A DNA stretch of 64,000 nt. It comes from Sceloporus undulatus. Taxonomy: Eukaryota; Chordata; Lepidosauria; Squamata; Phrynosomatidae. Positions 62,645-64,000 of this stretch are shown here, piece by piece. Position 1 is the first letter of the stretch. Every line of letters starts with the position of its first letter. The notes beneath the pieces were generated by a model, which worked only from the letters and a program-made list of their open reading frames with translations, did not search any database and was not told the origin of the DNA. The translations under genes and the position numbers were made by a program. The stretch spans positions 169,606,662-169,670,661 of the forward strand of contig NC_056524.1 in the NCBI RefSeq assembly GCF_019175285.1. Reading direction: 5' to 3'.

Positions 62645-62772
62645 TCCATCTAATGAAGCGGACTATAACCCAAGAAAACTCGTGCTGTAATAAATTTACT
62701 AATCTTCATTATTGCGACACAGGACTCCATGCTATTTTGACAGCAACAGACTAACACAGCTACCCCTTAGGA
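62645..62772 (+). repeat. dispersed amniote repeat (CAACAGACTAACACAGCTAC type)
   Basis: Contains CTAATGAAGCGGACTATAAC, AAAACTCGTGCTGTAATAAAT, CACAGGACTCCATGC and CAACAGACTAACACAGCTAC, the known word order of an old, widespread amniote repeat. Family name uncertain. Confidence 0.6.
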
Positions 62773-64000
62773 AGTGTATACTGACAAAGACATGGGTTTA
62801 AGCATACTTGTGCTTCGATTTGCAGTGATTCTGTCAACACCCTCAGGATGAATAAATTGAAACATGTCTATTACACTATACAAGCAGAGACCAATGTTAC
62901 ACCTACTGGACTGGTTATGGGGATGTAGCCAGACATTTCCGTAGTCCTGCAGAATGGCTGTGCCTGGGAGGAGAGAACTTCAGAGGCTGTTCTGACTCAG
63001 CCTCTTGAATATCTGCTATGCTGCACTAAATCATATAGGATTGTAGTAATTTTCTGCATTCTACCCAACGTTGCTCTAATCACCATTCCTCTCAGTTCTA
63101 TGTTTACAGCTCCCTAAAAAAACCTAGACTTCATTTTACTATACAGAGCAGGATAGGGTGCTCAGGAACAATAATCTGAACTGCTTGGATCATTTCAGTA
63201 CTGTAGACTTCAACAAGGGCTTTGACATAATTGCCTGCTGAGGTGAGAGAAAATTTCTCAAGGTCTATAGAAAACCACTGACATCCATCATCCATTGGGA
63301 TGGACCATCTTGACTAGTTGCACAAGGGCTGAGTGCCAGTAAATCTAAACCCCACAAGTTAGTAATCAATCTGTGACAACAAATATATAAAGATGTATAT
63401 AGCATCTAGATCATCACCATCTTACTTAATACATACACCTAGGCCCAGAGTGTACCCTAATGAATGAGTGAGCAAGACACCAAATTGGACAAACCCACTG
63501 TTGCCACGCAGGCCATGAAGTCATGAACTAGTTTCAACAGGATGAATGTTGATGTACCTCAACATAAAAAGCCAAGAGGACTCAATCGCTAGCCTTACGA
63601 CCATCACAGCTTCCTTAGGGAAAAGATGATTGGGTGGCAGAGTGGGTAGCACATAACAGAATCCCAATTCTATCCTGTGCACTCACCTTTGTATTAAACA
63701 CATGCATACTTGGAAGACTGCAGGAATGGGCATTTGTTTATGAGACACTGGAAATCATGATTCACCCCTACTTTTCTGTCCCATCCCTACCCCAGGTCTC
63801 ACCTACTGCAGGACAGAAAACCCAGTTGGGCAAAGCTGGGAGAGATCTTCCCTTTTATCTAACCAAGTCTGTGATGCAAATAAGACCAACACACCCATTT
63901 AGGATCATATCCTGGATCATTTCTCCTTCATTTATCTGACATTTAACAGCTCTAAATGTGGGCCAGTCACTAACACCACTTAAGCCTGGGTATTGGGCAA
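62773..64000. other. presumed ABCG2-like intron, nothing assigned
   Basis: No exon of the transporter, no RNA gene and no repeat that I can name. The next upstream exon (the one before LGAFFF) should lie further right. The plus-strand frame at 63634-63939 looks like chance. Confidence 0.4.

Noticed and set aside
63634-63939. 101-codon plus-strand frame
   Set aside because: No similarity to any family I know, no splice or start context, and opposite strand to the gene it lies in.

Overview
The window looks like a stretch of a squamate reptile chromosome. The case rests on large intron-rich host genes, one clearly a tetraspanin of jawed-vertebrate type, and on the repeat mix: CR1, L1-type and RTE/BovB-type LINEs, Penelope-like pieces, SINEs with tRNA-like and 5S rRNA-like heads, and many palindromic DNA-transposon derivatives. 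There are no operons, no CRISPR arrays and no functional structural RNA genes that I can support. Species cannot be read from the sequence.

Layout. 1-8.9 kb is intergenic: an L1-type LINE holding nested SINE and palindromic insertions (about 1.0-3.5 kb), then mostly anonymous AT-rich DNA, then a GC-richer zone of diverged repeats that runs into a CpG-rich promoter. 9.29-48.96 kb is the TSPAN15 gene on the + strand. It has eight exons with phase-0 junctions: 9290-9397, 22665-22850, 26477-26551, 32797-32892, 36838-36954, 44644-44691, 46886-47002, and a last exon from 48804. The encoded protein is a TspanC8 tetraspanin, the subfamily that escorts the protease ADAM10. Exons 1-7 are clean. The last exon matches the family only if the frame is shifted several times within about 150 bases, which points to sequence error or C-terminal decay.

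About 49-54 kb is the presumed TSPAN15 3' UTR followed by intergenic DNA. It contains a striking pair of about 330-base direct repeats (51384-51710 and 52372-52705) whose differences are mostly short insertions and deletions. 54.0-62.4 kb holds the 3' half of a second gene on the - strand, an ABCG2-like half-transporter of the ABC family. Five exons are read with confidence or near-confidence (62397-62308, 61735-61611, 61309-61155, 58899-58810, 54229-54082) and one more is a candidate (55535-55433). An AATAAA lies 66 bases after the stop. The ATPase half of the gene lies beyond the right edge. The two genes are convergent, tail to tail, and nothing in the sequence suggests that they work together.

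Most of the remaining DNA is intronic or intergenic and repeat-rich. Boundaries of repeats are approximate; families are named from recognisable protein motifs, terminal repeats or RNA-like heads, not from a database search.
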